From assembly GCA_003353825.1 (NCBI GenBank), contig PIVW01000011.1, forward strand, positions 1 to 30,954: a DNA stretch of 30,954 bases. Direction: 5' to 3'. Position numbers and translations under genes: made by a program. The notes under the pieces are model-generated. The model did no database searches. It was given only the letters and a program-made list of their open reading frames with translations, and was not told the DNA's origin. The DNA comes from Chloroflexota bacterium. Its GTDB lineage: Bacteria; Chloroflexota; Anaerolineae; J102. Every line of letters starts with the position of its first letter. Position 1 is the first letter of the stretch. Below, one piece after another: positions 1 through 5,874 of the stretch.

Positions 1-2
1 AG

Positions 3-353
3 TTTCGCGACCTAACCGATAACGCGCCGCTGCTCGCCGAGGTCAGCAAAATCAGCGGCGGCCGAATGCTGGGCTTTTCCGACCCGAACCACGCCGGCCT
101 GTTCCACTACGATGGGCTCAAGTTCCCGCAAACACACATGCCGCTGCTAAGGCCCCTGATGTTTGTCTGGCTCGTGTTGTTCCTGCTGGATGTGGCGACG
201 CGCAGAGTGATTCTCGATGTTAGAGCGATAGCCCGCCGAGCGGCTTGGGTTGTCCGCCTTCGCAAGGCCGAGCGCAAACCCGACAAAACTCTCGCGCGTC
301 TCCAGGCAAGGCGCCATAGACCATACAACTCTGTTTATTTTCAAAAAGCATGA
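3..353 (+). CDS. C-terminal fragment of a membrane protein (VWA/BatA-like tail)
   Basis: The frame is open from the left edge, so the gene starts outside the window and only about 116 residues are visible. They contain a soluble stretch with a GRMLGF-like segment, one hydrophobic helix (PLMFVWLVLFLLDVATRRV) and then a very basic cytoplasmic tail. A soluble domain, one late helix ending in LDVA-RR and a basic tail resembles the end of large VWA or glutamine-amidotransferase-like membrane proteins of Chloroflexota and Planctomycetota; this is recalled family style, not a search result. The last 10-12 codons fall in AT-rich DNA whose sense lies on the other strand, so the natural C-terminus was probably replaced by the rearrangement near position 320. 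The function of the whole protein cannot be read from this piece. Confidence 0.45.
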   Translation, partial: FRDLTDNAPLLAEVSKISGGRMLGFSDPNHAGLFHYDGLKFPQTHMPLLRPLMFVWLVLFLLDVATRRVILDVRAIARRAAWVVRLRKAERKPDKTLARLQARRHRPYNSVYFQKA

Positions 354-768
354 GTCGAATGAAATTTTCAATTCCAAGCAAGGTGGCCCCTTCTTTACCT
401 TTGATGCCCGCAACTCCCACTCCAATAGCCGGTTTGCCCCATAATAGTTCTGTATATGAATAAAATGCCAATCCCCGATCAAGAAAACGTTTCAATATTG
501 AGTTTACACTTAAGAAATATGCAGGTGCCGCAACTATAACAGCGTCCGATTCGGCAATCGTTTTTAACAGCATGTTGAAATCATCATCAAGTATACACTT
601 CCCTTCCTTGAAAAGGCATGTATAACAGCCTATGCATGGAAGAATATTAAAATCCTGAAGTCTGATCAAATTGAGTTCGTGTTCTTCTTTAATATGCCTG
701 GATACTGCTTTCAACCATCTGTTTTCTCTCTGCTGGCGGCATATCCGGATTTTGAACCAATTGCTCAT
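220..768 (-). pseudogene. Iron-sulfur flavoprotein / NADPH-dependent FMN reductase-like remnant
   Basis: The frame encodes a flavodoxin-fold redox protein fragment. Residues 45-58 show the compact cysteine motif C-x2-C-x2-C-x5-C (PCIGCYTC ... C58) of iron-sulfur flavoproteins, followed by the usual DDDF, AAPAYF and LKRFLDR segments of the family. Two things suggest a remnant. The N-terminus lacks the GSPR-x-GNT phosphate-binding loop that should precede WLKAV (about residue 19). The last 35 or so codons run into GC-rich DNA that is the antisense of the gene at the left edge. The reading frame overlaps the end of the aconitase X frame by 80 bases. Base composition is clearly more AT-rich than either flank. 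No Shine-Dalgarno is evident at the start. An intact protein would be a cytoplasmic electron-transfer enzyme; activity of this one is doubtful. Confidence 0.5.
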
Positions 769-1645
769 AAAGCTGGAACACCCACCGGAGTAGGGCTATG
801 GAGTCTTTATGAGCATTGGCCTTGTGCTGGGCAATATGCCCTCCTATATTATGCATGATTCTTAAAAAAGTATGATGAATTTTATTAAACTTCATCTTTT
901 TTTTCAAACGTGAAATAACCCTATCAAATCCCTTGAGGGTGATATCCTCGGGTTTTGGCGGAAGCCAGGTACACAGGTCGGGAAAATAAGGCACGCCGTT
1001 TCCCACAGCTCTGCCCACGATATAGCTCAACGCCCCAAAATCAGCAGTGCTCTCGAGCGCACATCTGACCTCGACCACGTGTGTCGCCCGGCGATTTTCT
1101 TCGAGATGATAGCCATAGCGGGCCGTGCGTCCTACAATTGCCGCTGCCAGAGCACTGGGTCCGCCCTCCCGGTTGGTAGAGGCCCCTACCACTGAATTGG
1201 CCCATACCACAGCACTGGATTCTGCCCAGGCCAGAGGATCGCCCCTTTGTGGGGCGATGTCTGGAAAAAGGTAGGGCGTGCAAGACATGGTGGGACGAAC
1301 GCCCATACGCACAAAGGCAGCGATGGCTGAGAGTTGAGGCTTGGCAAAGTCAGGACTAAATCCCATAGCTTGCCAACGCTCCAATTCCATTCCTGCCGGA
1401 TTAAGTGTCGTCGGCACGCGTACCTTGGCGCCATCCCCAGCCCATTCGCTCAAGAATTCGACGCCGGCGTCGCCCAGGTTCTTGTAGCTGACGCCCGAGA
1501 TCTGCACATGTTTGACTGGAACAAGATCGGCGGCGCCATAGATCCTGCCTAAGGCGACGACGATCTCCATGGCACGTTGCACGCCAGGGCCTTCAACACC
1601 ATCTAAAAGAGATTTTTCTTCTACGGTAAGGGTCAGATGAGACAT
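689..1645 (-). CDS. Aconitase X catalytic (large) subunit, C-terminally truncated and chimeric
   Basis: Residues 1-240 match the aconitase X catalytic domain (DUF521): PTTLNPAGMEL, SCTPYL, the AWAESSAVVWANSV block and GASTNREGGPSA are all present. Known members dehydrate cis-3-hydroxy-L-proline or, in archaea, phosphomevalonate; the substrate here cannot be told. The family is normally about 400 residues. This frame leaves the family pattern after LKGF (residue 240, near base 926), just before the expected LKALGAA segment, and continues as 78 lysine-rich residues from AT-rich DNA that I do not recognise. The C-terminal part of the enzyme is therefore missing. The swivel subunit lies 1.5 kb away at 3143-3541, with other genes between. 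No clear ribosome-binding site precedes the ATG at 1645. Probably non-functional unless an intact copy exists elsewhere. Confidence 0.7.
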   Translation of the reverse strand: MSHLTLTVEEKSLLDGVEGPGVQRAMEIVVALGRIYGAADLVPVKHVQISGVSYKNLGDAGVEFLSEWAGDGAKVRVPTTLNPAGMELERWQAMGFSPDFAKPQLSAIAAFVRMGVRPTMSCTPYLFPDIAPQRGDPLAWAESSAVVWANSVVGASTNREGGPSALAAAIVGRTARYGYHLEENRRATHVVEVRCALESTADFGALSYIVGRAVGNGVPYFPDLCTWLPPKPEDITLKGFDRVISRLKKKMKFNKIHHTFLRIMHNIGGHIAQHKANAHKDSIALLRWVFQLYEQLVQNPDMPPAERKQMVESSIQAY

Positions 1646-1804
1646 AAAGATAAGAAATCGAGATTGGGGAGATCACTGCGAATTACGGTGGAACGATTGT
1701 ATCATGAGGGCAATGGCTCAGGAAATCGATAGCCTGAATGCCCTGTCATCTTTGACCTCTGCCCACCTCCTGACTACAATGCCTGCGTGTCTGCACGTAA
1801 ACAG

Positions 1805-2611
1805 ATGTTAATCCGAAATCAGATAACACCGAGACATCACCGGTTGATCGCTATTATGATGTTAGCCGGATTTTTGCTTCTGACCCTGGCTTGCGGTAGC
1901 TTCGCGCCTCGTCCCGGCGCCTTACCCACATCGGCGCCAACGGCGACGTCGCTAACGGCGACGCCATTGCCAGCCACGTTTACACCAACGCCTCGTGTTA
2001 GCTCTCAAGCTGCCGACGTTACCCCAACCGCCGGGACATCACTCGATCCCGGTGTGCTTGTTCCGGCAACACCAGAGACGACGCCAACACCTACGCCGGC
2101 GGGAAACCTTGCCGTTGGCCGGGCCGCTCGTATTGATGCCCGATCGGGCATCAATATCCGCCAAGAACCTTCACGGACAGCCGGACGCGCTGGATTCTTT
2201 GCCCCCGGCGCCCTGGTCGAGGTCGCCGATGGTCCCGTCTATGCCGATGACTTGACTTGGTGGCAGGTGGATGATCAGAACGGGAAAAAGGGGTGGGTGG
2301 CCGGTGGAGATGGTACCGACTTGTGGCTAAGCGGCGATATCGGCAAACCCCGCCCTGTAAACCGCCCCGTTCGTATGGGTGATACCGTTACCGTATCGGT
2401 GTCACCCGGCAAAGTTCTGACCGTACGCTTTGAGCCAGGCAAAAAGGGATTTGTCGCCCGCCGCCTGCAAGCGGCGACGCGCTTGTCTATTGTCGATGGC
2501 CCCGTTATCTTGGATGGATTGCGCTGGTGGAAGGTGTTACGAGAGGATGGTCTCAGTGGCTGGGCCGCAGAAGGGGACACCAAGACGCGCTGGTTATCGC
2601 CGATGGAGTGA
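1805..2611 (+). CDS. SH3-domain lipoprotein
   Basis: The N-terminus has basic residues, a hydrophobic helix and a lipobox (LTLAC, then GS), which predicts a lipid-anchored exported protein. A Thr/Pro/Ala-rich spacer follows (TPTPTPA and similar). Two bacterial SH3-like (SH3b) modules come next. The first carries GINIRQEPS ... GFFAPGALVEV ... WWQVDDQNGKKGWVAG, and the second carries VLTVRFEPG ... TRLSIVDGP ... WWKVLREDGLSGWAAEG; the last Trp-Leu-Ser repeats the end of the first. SH3b modules usually bind peptidoglycan or cell-surface partners, so a cell-envelope role is likely. An alternative GTG start lies at 1787; neither start has a convincing Shine-Dalgarno. The gene diverges from the aconitase X frame and converges on the next gene, sharing 18 bases at their 3' ends. 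Confidence 0.75.
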   Translation: MLIRNQITPRHHRLIAIMMLAGFLLLTLACGSFAPRPGALPTSAPTATSLTATPLPATFTPTPRVSSQAADVTPTAGTSLDPGVLVPATPETTPTPTPAGNLAVGRAARIDARSGINIRQEPSRTAGRAGFFAPGALVEVADGPVYADDLTWWQVDDQNGKKGWVAGGDGTDLWLSGDIGKPRPVNRPVRMGDTVTVSVSPGKVLTVRFEPGKKGFVARRLQAATRLSIVDGPVILDGLRWWKVLREDGLSGWAAEGDTKTRWLSPME

Positions 2612-3055
2612 GCGATTTCCGGAGGGTAGGGCCCGCAGAGTATGAGAGCGTAGGTTGCCCGTGCGCGTGCGTCCGACAAAAGGAGATCCGCCTCTTCTTT
2701 GGCTCAAAAAACGCACTGCAAACCAAGAGAGCGTCATCGTGGGGATCAGTTGCGTGCCCGGGATAACAGCTTCGGCGACGGTCACCGTTCGTAGCGGTTT
2801 TAAGCCCAAATACCCCAACAGTACCCAGGTCACGGGCGCAGCGAAGATGTCAAAGAAGAAATCCAGTAGATCCAGCAAAATAACCACAGGTAACGGAGTG
2901 ACGCGCATCGCTTCGATAAAGCTTGCACCTTCAGGCAGCCGTAGTCGCCGTACACTCCACCATGCAACCGCTCCCATGAAGATCACCGTCATAAAAGCGA
3001 TGGCGGCGAACAAGAGCATGTATTGGAGAACTTCGTTCCAGTCGATAACTGTCAT
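2594..3055 (-). CDS. Small conserved membrane protein, function unknown
   Basis: The 153-residue product has a hydrophobic helix near residues 11-35, a hydrophobic stretch around 53-80 (VVILLDLLDFFFDIFAAPV) and a short one around 97-115 (VIPGTQLIPTMTLSWF), then a basic tail of about 40 residues. The segment LGYLGLKPLRTVTVAEAVIP resembles a hypothetical family I associate with Chloroflexota; this is memory, not a search. No catalytic motif is visible. The gene lies on the same strand as, and downstream of, the aconitase X swivel subunit (87 bases apart), so it may be the last gene of that transcript. Its 3' end overlaps the convergent lipoprotein gene by 18 bases. Confidence 0.6.
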   Translation of the reverse strand: MTVIDWNEVLQYMLLFAAIAFMTVIFMGAVAWWSVRRLRLPEGASFIEAMRVTPLPVVILLDLLDFFFDIFAAPVTWVLLGYLGLKPLRTVTVAEAVIPGTQLIPTMTLSWFAVRFLSQRRGGSPFVGRTRTGNLRSHTLRALPSGNRSLHRR

Positions 3056-3142
3056 AAATGTGTGTGTGGTTGCTGGGGGTCAAAGTAAAGTGATGCGTTG
3101 CCTAAATAAGGCTGATCATCTCCTTTACGCAGGCATGTGGTT

Positions 3143-3541
3143 CTAGGTTTCTCGATACACAGCCACCTGCCCACCGTCGATGCTAACATGGTCGCCACTT
3201 TGGATACGGGTGATGTCGATCTCATCAACCATGGGGATATCGGCGATGATCGCACCCACAGCTGTAATCGCCTCGGAACTGGCGTTGATCATACCCAAAG
3301 GTGCGGCGCAGGCGCGCGAGAGGCGCAATATCGTATAAGAGCCGACGGTAGAGCCCTTGCCATGTGGAAAAACAAGGATTTTGTTGGCGATGGATTGGCC
3401 TTGTAAGGGATGCTCGGGCTCAAGGATGATACCGGTTTCCGGTTCGATTCCTCCAAGAAAGCCAATGGGCACAGGGCTGACCAGGGCATCCCCTTCGACA
3501 GTGCCGGCGCGAATGATCCGGCCATTGAGCGTAAATTTCAT
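3143..3541 (-). CDS. Aconitase X swivel domain protein (small subunit, DUF126)
   Basis: This 132-residue protein matches the small swivelling subunit that pairs with the aconitase X catalytic subunit. Visible hallmarks are the N-terminal GRIIRAGTVEGDALVS strand, IEPETGII, the HPLQGQSIANKILVFP segment and the signature GKGSTVGSY followed by ILRLSR. The length is typical of the separate small subunit in two-gene members. Its ATG lies 16 bases after the stop of selA, so the two are probably co-transcribed. The large subunit is not adjacent as expected but sits 1.5 kb downstream and is truncated. This subunit appears intact, so it either partners a second large subunit elsewhere or is left over from the broken pair. 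Confidence 0.85.
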   Translation of the reverse strand: MKFTLNGRIIRAGTVEGDALVSPVPIGFLGGIEPETGIILEPEHPLQGQSIANKILVFPHGKGSTVGSYTILRLSRACAAPLGMINASSEAITAVGAIIADIPMVDEIDITRIQSGDHVSIDGGQVAVYRET

Positions 3542-3557
3542 AGTTTTTGAAGTACCA

Positions 3558-4934
3558 TCAGATCTGTTCCCAAACCATCTCGATAGCTCTTAGAAGCGCC
3601 ATGTCCTGATCGGGCAATACAGTACGAGGATCGAAAACAAGGGTATCTTCTTCTATGCGGGCTACGATCGGCGTTTCGAGCATGCGCAGATGTTTCGATA
3701 ACTGATCCCCCTGGTCAGAGAGGACCGCCAATAACGTGGTGGGCAGGGTTTGGCCTGGGAGTGAGCCGCCCCCCACAGCGCTGGATCCGGGACGCACCTC
3801 GACCGCTACACCGGCTTGAGTGAGGTGATCGGCCCACTGTTGCGCTCGGCGCGTCAAGGCATCGAGCGGAGCGCTTATCATCTGCCAGACCGGTATTTCC
3901 TGCGTAGCCGTGCCTCGCAGATAGGCCAATAACGTTGCCTGCAGGGCCGCCAAGGTGGTTTTGTCTACGCGCAAGGCTCGGGTAAGTGGCTGGCGTTTGA
4001 GATCGTCGATGAGCGCCTTGTTGCCAACGATGACCCCCGCCTGTGGCCCTCCCAGGAGTTTGTCACCACTGAATGTGGTTGCGTCTGCCCCCGCTTCGAC
4101 ACTATCCTGCACCGTGGGTTCATATTCCAATCCAAAAGGCCGTGTGTCCAGCAAGGTGCCACTGCCCAGGTCATTGAGGACGGCAACCGAGTCTGCTTGT
4201 GTACCGGCCAGTTCTACCAAGGCGCTGAGCGGTGTTGATTCGGTAAAACCAATGATCTTGAAGTTGGAACGATGGATTTTCAGAAAAGCTGCGGTCTCTT
4301 CACTTAATGCCGAGTCATAATCGGAAACACGGGTACGGTTGGTTGTACCTACCTCGACCAATTCTGCATCACTCTGCCGCAAGATATCGGGAATGCGAAA
4401 TCCACCACCGATCTCGACCAACTCGCCTCTGGAGACAATGACTGCTTTTCCGGCTGCCACACTACGCAGCAAGAGAGTGAAAGCGGCCGCGTTATTGTTG
4501 GTGACCAAGGCCGCTTCTGCGCCCGTCAATTCGCAGAGTAGGCGTTCGGCATGTGTGTATCGGCTCCCCCTTTTCCCTAAAGATAGGTTGTACTCAAGAT
4601 TGCTGTAACCGCTGGCCACAGCAGTCATGGCTTCGAGTGCTGCTGCTGAGAGTGGCGCCCTTCCCAAATTGGTGTGGACGATCACCCCGCTGCCATTGAT
4701 GACCGGATAGAGTGATGGAGACAATATGTTGTGCAATTGTTGCAGAAGAGCGGCTACCAGCATGTTCTCATCGGGCACCGGCTTTCCGCGGCTGATGGTA
4801 TCACGCGTATCTTCCAGCAGTATACGTGCCGCATTGCGCACGCTGGTATGGCCGAAGTAGTGGACAGCTTCGACTAACTCAGCATGCGAGATCAGCCGAT
4901 CGGTGCTGGGAAGCTGCCGGTAGGGGTTGTTCAT
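3558..4934 (-). CDS. selA: L-seryl-tRNA(Sec) selenium transferase
   Basis: SelA is a PLP enzyme that converts Ser-tRNA(Sec) to Sec-tRNA(Sec) using selenophosphate in the cytoplasm. The 458-residue length is normal for the bacterial enzyme. Visible features are the N-terminal RQLPSTDRLI region that contacts tRNA, the INGSGVIVHTNLGRAPLS motif (residues 80-96), EYNLSLGKRGSR, and SGDKLLGGPQAG with the probable PLP-binding lysine K292. The start ATG is preceded by GGAG about 10 bases upstream. An intrinsic terminator just upstream separates it from the tRNA gene. The aconitase X small subunit follows 16 bases downstream. None of selB, selC or selD is in the window, and I saw no in-frame UGA candidate, so the selenoproteins served are elsewhere. 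Confidence 0.95.
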   Translation of the reverse strand: MNNPYRQLPSTDRLISHAELVEAVHYFGHTSVRNAARILLEDTRDTISRGKPVPDENMLVAALLQQLHNILSPSLYPVINGSGVIVHTNLGRAPLSAAALEAMTAVASGYSNLEYNLSLGKRGSRYTHAERLLCELTGAEAALVTNNNAAAFTLLLRSVAAGKAVIVSRGELVEIGGGFRIPDILRQSDAELVEVGTTNRTRVSDYDSALSEETAAFLKIHRSNFKIIGFTESTPLSALVELAGTQADSVAVLNDLGSGTLLDTRPFGLEYEPTVQDSVEAGADATTFSGDKLLGGPQAGVIVGNKALIDDLKRQPLTRALRVDKTTLAALQATLLAYLRGTATQEIPVWQMISAPLDALTRRAQQWADHLTQAGVAVEVRPGSSAVGGGSLPGQTLPTTLLAVLSDQGDQLSKHLRMLETPIVARIEEDTLVFDPRTVLPDQDMALLRAIEMVWEQI

Positions 4935-4984
4935 GCCGATACGGGCTCCATATGAAGTCTGGTCTCATGATACCCTGCAACTAC

Positions 4985-5016
4985 AAAAAAAGCCGCCGGC
5001 TGCAAGGCCATACGGC
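4985..5016 (-). terminator. Intrinsic terminator after the tRNA gene
   Basis: On the minus strand a GC-rich imperfect hairpin is followed directly by seven T. The outer stem is GCCG/CGGC, the inner stem TGGC/GCCG, and the loop CTTGCA, with a small internal bulge. It begins 32 bases after the tRNA 3' end and ends about 50 bases before the selA start, so it should end the tRNA transcript and isolate selA. Confidence 0.75.
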
Positions 5017-5047
5017 AATTCCTGTCGAGCATTATTACAGAGTTGAG

Positions 5048-5396
5048 TGGGCGAAAAGGGACTCGAACCCCTGGCCTCTTCCTTGTCATACCGCACCGAC
5101 TTTGATCGGCCACGATTCGTGTTGCGGTCTGGACTATATCTTGGTCATCTCAGACCCGCTGCTTGTAGTCTCTGAGGCGTCCCGAAAGTCTAGACTTTAA
5201 GGTTCCCTGCTGATTACCCATTGTAGTATCCAGATCACTTTTTGGGCCTTCACGCTCACCATCTCTGGTCACGTTGTGGCGAATCTGGTTTTAGGGCTTT
5301 CCAGCATATAGCAGCGTCCACCGTACTAGTTGAGTTCCTGAATACGGGCTCACAAAAACGTAAGGGAAGCGCTCTAGCCATCTGAGCTATTCGCCC
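5048..5396 (-). tRNA. tRNA-Val(UAC) interrupted by a group I intron
   Basis: The exons are 5396-5362 (35 nt) and 5086-5048 (39 nt), giving a 74-nt tRNA after splicing. The acceptor arms GGGCGAA/TTCGCCC pair fully and are followed by discriminator A; CCA is not encoded. The D stem is GCTC/GAGC, the anticodon stem CTTCC/GGAAG and the T stem AGGGG/CCCTT around TTCGAGT. The spliced anticodon loop reads CTTACAA, so the anticodon is UAC (valine). The intron sits between anticodon bases 34 and 35, so the unspliced RNA cannot decode. The acceptor stem has 7 pairs and the variable loop 5 bases, which rules out tRNA-Sec despite the neighbouring selA. Confidence 0.93.
5087..5361 (-). ncRNA. Self-splicing group I intron (275 nt, no ORF) in tRNA-Val
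   Basis: Conserved core elements are visible in order on the minus strand: a Q-like AATCAGCAGGGAACC (5215-5201), an R element TCAGAGACTACA (5175-5164) and an S element AAGATATAGTCC (5142-5131). P7 can form between GACTA and TAGTC, and P8 between GGTC and GACC just before the S element. P1 pairs exon plus intron CTTAC with GTGAG, placing the required U-G wobble exactly at the 5' splice site. The intron ends in G. The 3' exon start ACAA can pair with TTGT immediately 5' of the internal guide GAG, giving P10. No homing endonuclease is encoded. Subgroup is not assigned, though the size and anticodon position recall the cyanobacterial tRNA-Leu intron. Confidence 0.92.
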
Positions 5397-5416
5397 ATAA
5401 GAATGGTCGCAGATTA

Positions 5417-5422
5417 ATTATA
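5417..5422 (-). promoter_or_regulatory. -10 element of the tRNA-Val promoter
   Basis: The minus strand carries a perfect TATAAT hexamer 20 bases upstream of the mature tRNA 5' end, inside an AT-rich segment. This predicts a start point near 5410 and a short 5' leader for RNase P to remove. The -35 region about 17 bases upstream is T-rich (TTTTTC) and a poor match. Confidence 0.5.
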
Positions 5423-5552
5423 ACAGCCAATTGACGTTACGAAAAATTGAATGATTGCGCTACATTGAGGAGATCAGCCTCTAATCCAAAATCTGGACAT
5501 CGGCGTTAGTCTCACTTAACAAGTTTCGTTAGGTGATAGTGATGGTGATGTT

Positions 5553-5798
5553 TTAGTTGCGGAATCGGTAGACGATTCGGCCACGTGTGAGATCATACGG
5601 CGAAAGTTCTACGAGGACCCGGTCGCCAAGAAGGATGCGAATGTAGTACATACGCATTTTCCCGGAAATATGGGCCAAGACCTCATGGTCATTTTCTAGC
5701 CGTACCCTGAACATGGTATTTGGCAGCGCTTCGATAACGGTACCTTCAACCTCGATCTTATCTGATTTTTTCTTGCTTTTTCTTGCTGTTTTAGCCAA
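5553..5798 (-). CDS. infA: Translation initiation factor IF-1
   Basis: IF-1 binds the 30S A site and helps IF-2 and IF-3 set up initiation. The product is an S1/OB-fold domain with the family sequence: [33 protein letters not shown] (split here only for description), then [14 protein letters not shown] and a C-terminal [11 protein letters not shown]. It is 81 residues instead of about 72 because of a lysine-rich N-terminal extension ([11 protein letters not shown]). The start codon is TTG at 5798, fixed by a strong AGGAGGT at 5812-5806 with a 7-base gap; no in-frame ATG lies nearby. It stands alone here and not in the usual ribosomal-protein operon. The tRNA gene follows on the same strand 157 bases downstream. 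Confidence 0.95.
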   Translation of the reverse strand: MAKTARKSKKKSDKIEVEGTVIEALPNTMFRVRLENDHEVLAHISGKMRMYYIRILLGDRVLVELSPYDLTRGRIVYRFRN

Positions 5799-5805
5799 GC
5801 GTATG

Positions 5806-5812
5806 ACCTCCT
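5806..5812 (-). promoter_or_regulatory. Strong Shine-Dalgarno that sets the TTG start of infA
   Basis: The minus strand reads AGGAGGT here, 7 bases before a TTG codon that begins the conserved IF-1 frame. The combination of perfect Shine-Dalgarno and weak start codon resembles other translation-factor genes with non-AUG starts, where initiation efficiency may be autoregulated; that regulation is inference. Confidence 0.75.
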
Positions 5813-5874
5813 GGCAGAGAAATGGTTTAGTGGATGGTAACCTGACACAAGTTACTAGTTTAGCATAACTCAGG

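Noticed and set aside
2275..2679. Minus-strand frame of 134 codons under the SH3 lipoprotein
   Set aside because: Antisense to two SH3-like modules; the translation is rich in Arg, Pro and Ser with no domain.
4826..5200. Open frame on the plus strand across the tRNA region
   Set aside because: It runs antisense through the selA start and the tRNA/intron, with no protein-like pattern.
5048..5396. tRNA next to selA as selC (tRNA-Sec)
   Set aside because: Once the intron is removed, the acceptor stem has 7 pairs, the variable loop 5 bases and the anticodon is UAC, so it is a standard valine tRNA.
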